64,000 bases of DNA from Luidia sarsii (taxonomy: Eukaryota > Echinodermata > Asteroidea > Paxillosida > Luidiidae): positions 8,720,163 through 8,784,162 of the forward strand of contig OX465109.1 of the NCBI GenBank assembly GCA_949987565.1. The letters run 5' to 3'. A program made the translations under genes and the position numbers. Under the pieces are notes generated by a model. It did not search any database. It saw only the letters and a list, made by a program, of their open reading frames with translations, and was not told the DNA's origin. Positions 59,976 to 64,000 of the stretch are shown one piece after another; position 1 is the first letter of the stretch; each line of letters starts with the position of its first letter.

Positions 59976-62900
59976 ATGGGAGATTAAAAGGGGAATTTTT
60001 TTTTCTTCACCCGATGAATGCTGTCTGAAAAACTTACCAGTATTTGTTTAATGCCTCCTTCTGATTACGCATGCATTCATGTCTTCTAACTATACCTAGA
60101 GCACTCTACAGAGTGGATTTGGCACATTATATTTCTTATTTCTACAATTCCCTCATCAGGATCCCTCTCTACACTACATGTACTTAAACTTAAGCCCCTC
60201 TCCCTAGTTACCGTAGAATCCAGCAGTCTCCAGCAAGTTCCTCCGGTTCTTTTCCGAACCACACACGCTCATAAAAGAGAGAATTTTACATGATGTCACC
60301 CCAAACCTGTTTCTCCATCTTTGTCATTATTTTTATTTGTCATCTGAAACCCGCTTCAAAAGAAAAACCCGAAATCTGGTCCGAGCAAAATTGTTTCGTC
60401 CACCATAAACCTACCGCGGCCCATTTATCAAATCGTCGGGATTCTGCAAAGAAAGAATGAGGCTGTCAGCTGTGGTCGAGTGAGGCTGGTTTTCTCGGTC
60501 CCATGCAAAAAAAAAAGGGGGGTGCCTCTACCGTAGTTGGCACGTGCCTGAATGCCATTGGACAGGATCGCAGCTATCTGCGGAACCCGACACAGCTCCA
60601 GCCCGCGGGCCGAATATTGATCGCAGAGCGCCTATTGTAGAGCGCAGATAAAAAGTTGGCTGTGATTTTGCACGCATGGCAAAATGAGTGTGCAACACTC
60701 AAAGCAAAAGGCTGTGTGCTGTGTACAGACGTACCGCTACATGTATAGACGTAAATCGTTCATATGCGGCATATTGATTTTTCCCTTTCAGTTGGTCTAT
60801 GGGCGACATATAGTGTATCCAGCCATATCAAAACACGCTGACTTACATGTAGACCTGGATGCTACTCCAGCAACTGTGGCAACAATTCTTTCTTCAACAT
60901 GCACGGCCGCCTTGTAGGTTACAATAATGCACGTCACCATAGAAACGTAATAGTTACAGTACACAAACCTGTACTTTTGTTAATGAACATTATGTACATA
61001 CATGTATGTACTGTTCATGTAGGCACGTTTTTTTTTTGATTGTCTGGTTGTCACAAACCAATACCGGTAGCTTTGTGCGTTTCTGATTGGCAACCAATTT
61101 TGGCGCGCTTCTTTGCCCTAGTGTGACTAAACCTACATGTACATGTACATGTACATGTAGCAAGCGTAGGATTGCCATGGAAAATCACAGTGGATGATGA
61201 GTTGAGCCAATTCAATCACCCTGGGGTTAGTGCGCTTACTAGGACTGTCTAGATATTTCTTCCAGGGAAAAATTTCCCAGGGAATTGGTGTAGCGTAAAC
61301 AAGCCTTCACAGACACAGACCACAGGAATCTCAACAGGTACACATGTACATGTACATTTATTTATACCATGAGTACAGTACACGGTACATGTACATGAAC
61401 TACAGTACCGGTACACATGTGTACTCATATAGAAGTGCTACTGTAGTTCATCTTTGGCCTCCTATTGCATTCATTTATTCAATTTATGGCGCAGTTGGCA
61501 ACCCCATGGCATTTGAAAACAACCGCATTGAGTGCCACAGTGGCCCAATAGAACCTTAATTGCAGCTCCAAGGAATTCCCCCTGCCACCCTCCCCCCTCC
61601 TCGCAAATTGAAATCAGTCTGAGAATTTTTATGGGACACCTATGTACATGTACATGTAGCTCTCCATAACGATCCCGGGCGAGAAGCCGGGTGACCCGCC
61701 CTGTGGAAGGAAGTGACCCTGCCTGCCCAGCCCTTGTGCGTGCCCCCCCCACCCCCCCACCCCTTAATGGCCTGTGATTAGCAAGACTGATACTGGCTCT
61801 GATAGTACCGTAGTACTGTCAAAGACATCATTATCAGTGCTTCAACACTCAGTGTCTCCATTTCTACACGTACCTGAAGAATTTGCCCAGTTTGTGATAT
61901 GCCTGTATCGTGTGACATTATAATCGTGTTGCATTCCTCAGTCATGTGCTTTCCAACCTCAGGAAGACTTACAATGTACATTGAACACTGGCCAGACATT
62001 TTCATTTGCTAAGGTCTTTAGGCACCGTACAGGTACCGGTACATGTACATGTACATACACATGTATGTACATGTACATGTAGACTGCAGTATACGTGTAT
62101 GCATTTTTCTAATTGTACAAAAGTATACGTGTACACGTTTACCGGTATGTACAATGTATATGGGTAATTCCATAAATCAGGCCCCTGTGTCGTCTGTATG
62201 TAATGTTACAACAACATAATGAACCACGTTTAGGATCACGACCGTGTGCAATGTGCATGACTCTGATAGAGGTGATTATGCACATACATACATTGTACAT
62301 GTACATGTACAGTATACGGTACATACACGTGCATGTACAGTATTTCAAGGCAGAGTTCCTATCCCTCTTTCCATCTTGCTTTTTTTTTTTCTTAAGTTTT
62401 TTGATCAATTTCCATCCATATTCCTGCTGGAAGAGATAGCGCTCATCCTAGACCCCCTCCCCATTGTCTCTCCAGACAGTCCGCAGAGTCGCAGGGCCAC
62501 GGAGATGAGGGCTCTCAGAGATAGTCCCACAGACCGACTCTCTCCCCCCCCCCTCTCTCTCTCTCTCCGTCCGCATCCCCGGAGACTGGCTGTAGGACCC
62601 AGTGAGTGCGGGCCTGCAGGGGATTGGTGCACCGTACATGTATATTTGCTGTCCAAATCACGCTGCATACTGTACAGCCTGCTACTGTAGTTAAACTATC
62701 CAGTGGAGATGCATGTACATGTGGGCCACACTTTTCTTTTGAACAGGCTCTCAGTAAATGGCTCTGACACTTAGACTGTTCAAAGGGCCAGGACATTTTC
62801 GATCATCACAGCTGTATTTTTTTCAGGTCCCTTTAAAGATACATACATTTCTACGGTATCCAAGCCATGATTCTGCCTTAGAGATACATGTTGACATGTC

Positions 62901-64000
62901 CGTGCAGGTCCTGCTACCGGTAGGATCAAAACATCAGGCCCTCTCAATATTTGAGGGGATACGGTATACAGTTGGGTCATTTGAGTAGGTCAGGGGTTCT
63001 CCTATGCATCCCTGCATCAGTTTGAAGCTAGACCATTCTGTGAGAAAACGAAATGCGAGTGGGTTTGCAGGGCGGAAGCGCAAAGTTTGCTGTGACACTG
63101 CGCTAAAGTCATCTCTTTTTGAGACGGGAGTGTGGCCGTGAAAAGAGCCGGTAGCTCAACATTTTGGGCAGTACCGGTGTCACAATCTCAGACAGGCTCC
63201 CGTGCTGAGTTGAGCCGGGACGTCACTGGCTCACCTCAGCACGTTGCAGCAACGTTCTCAGCGTGCTTAGAGTGCTCAGATGAGTCAGTGAACCAAGCAC
63301 GTGGGGGCACGGCCCTTCATGTGACTGTTGTGTATGATTTTCATAAACACAGTTTGCAAAAGCATATTTTGCTTTTGATTGTATAAACCCTTATTACGGG
63401 GGAACAACTGTAGCATGTTTTCCCCAATGTAAAACTGCAAGTTCTAGGCCTACATGTACATGTAGGTACATGTACTAGGCTCCGTACTGAGCGTTGTTGG
63501 TAAATAACTACGGGTCAACGAACGTGCCTGAAAGCGCTGCATTGCCAATGGCCATATCGACTCAGCGCAGCCTTCAAAATGGACAACTACATATACATGT
63601 ACAATACGCAGTTACGCACTGCGCATGACGTTTTTATAAATCCATAGGGGCCTATATGGTAACGGTCTCATCTGAGCATCTGACCCGGATCAGACCATTA
63701 CACCGGTATGTACATGTACTGGTACAATGTACACTGTCTGTCGTCGTTCGATGGTCTTCTGTTCAGGAGAGGATGCGGTGAAGAGTCCACGCGAGGATTG
63801 ATTTGAAGGCTGAGAGTGAAGACAGCCAGGAAACGGGATCCTCAGACAGGGCCACTGGTATTTTTGTTTTCCCCGTCTGATACGCCAGACATTCATGTAC
63901 ATGTATATTGCAACATTGTCCCGGGGCAGGCTCTCGAGACGAGCACGCAGTGACAACACTGCAGACCCAGTGCAGACTATTTGGAGCCTCGGCCCGGAAG
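59976..64000. other. GALNT intron to window end, no further exon found
   Basis: I looked for the next GALNT exon (family motif near VCPIIDVI..DTFEY) and did not find it. The stretch holds ACATGT tracts (61340-61430, 62030-62150, 62290-62345), a GAAACGTC-family copy at 62895-62960 and C-rich runs at 61742-61765. Nothing else is supportable. Confidence 0.5.
62895..62960 (+). repeat. GAAACGTC-family fragment
   Basis: GTGCAGGTCCTGCTACCGGT, AGGATCAAAACATCAGGCCC and TCTCAATATTTGAGG match the family core. Confidence 0.55.

Noticed and set aside
60780..60917. A possible fifth GALNT exon after CCCTTTCAG at about 60785
   Set aside because: The open frame (LVYGRHIVYPAISKHADLHV) has no resemblance to the expected next GALNT segment and lacks a donor.

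Overview
The window is nuclear DNA from an animal. It has spliced genes with GT..AG introns, animal-type Golgi enzymes, tRNA-derived SINE-like repeats, short inverted-repeat transposons and many minisatellites. Protein similarity (CYP20A1, a GALNT1/13-type transferase, a carbohydrate sulfotransferase) and the repeat style suggest a marine invertebrate, possibly a non-vertebrate deuterostome such as an amphioxus, hemichordate or echinoderm. The species cannot be fixed from sequence alone.

Three genes can be supported. (1) The 3' two thirds of a CYP20A1-type cytochrome P450 lies on the + strand as seven exons between 89 and 6652. Every splice phase agrees, and a poly(A) signal sits at 7386. (2) A carbohydrate sulfotransferase of the HNK-1/chondroitin-4-O type lies on the - strand. 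Its large 3' exon is 12154-13050, its first coding exon with the Golgi membrane anchor is 17115-17298, and a possible middle exon is 16383-16529. (3) The 5' part of a polypeptide GalNAc-transferase (GALNT1/GALNT13 type) lies on the + strand, with exons at 29119-29272, 43824-44022, 46138-46310 and 55731-55938. The catalytic-domain remainder lies beyond base 64000. Genes 1 and 2 converge tail to tail; genes 2 and 3 diverge. Genes 2 and 3 both encode predicted Golgi enzymes that modify glycans, but nothing shows that they are co-regulated.

The rest is repeat-rich. Introns of the P450 carry a 60-bp minisatellite (1735-3190) and a roughly 185-bp satellite (4130-5270) that runs into an exon acceptor. 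A roughly 49-bp minisatellite follows the gene (7430-8500). The sulfotransferase intron holds a 1.5-kb AGCC-type array with a 112-bp higher-order period, and a 12-bp array. From about 22 to 45 kb, upstream of and inside the first GALNT intron, the DNA is saturated with the self-complementary motif ACATGT/GTAC, which is almost absent as tandem tracts from the first 19 kb. At least five short inverted-repeat or dispersed families recur across the window. Two insertions can be read almost as experiments: a 2066-bp element with an ATA duplication inside a satellite (37420-39485), and a 238-bp element with a TTA duplication inside a palindromic array (56439-56676). A 688-bp element with long inverted ends (58968-59655) contains a piece of another family.

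No CRISPR array, rRNA, operon or prokaryotic system is present. I saw no complete transposase or reverse transcriptase. The unusual biology here is the density of palindromic and foldback DNA rather than a new gene system.
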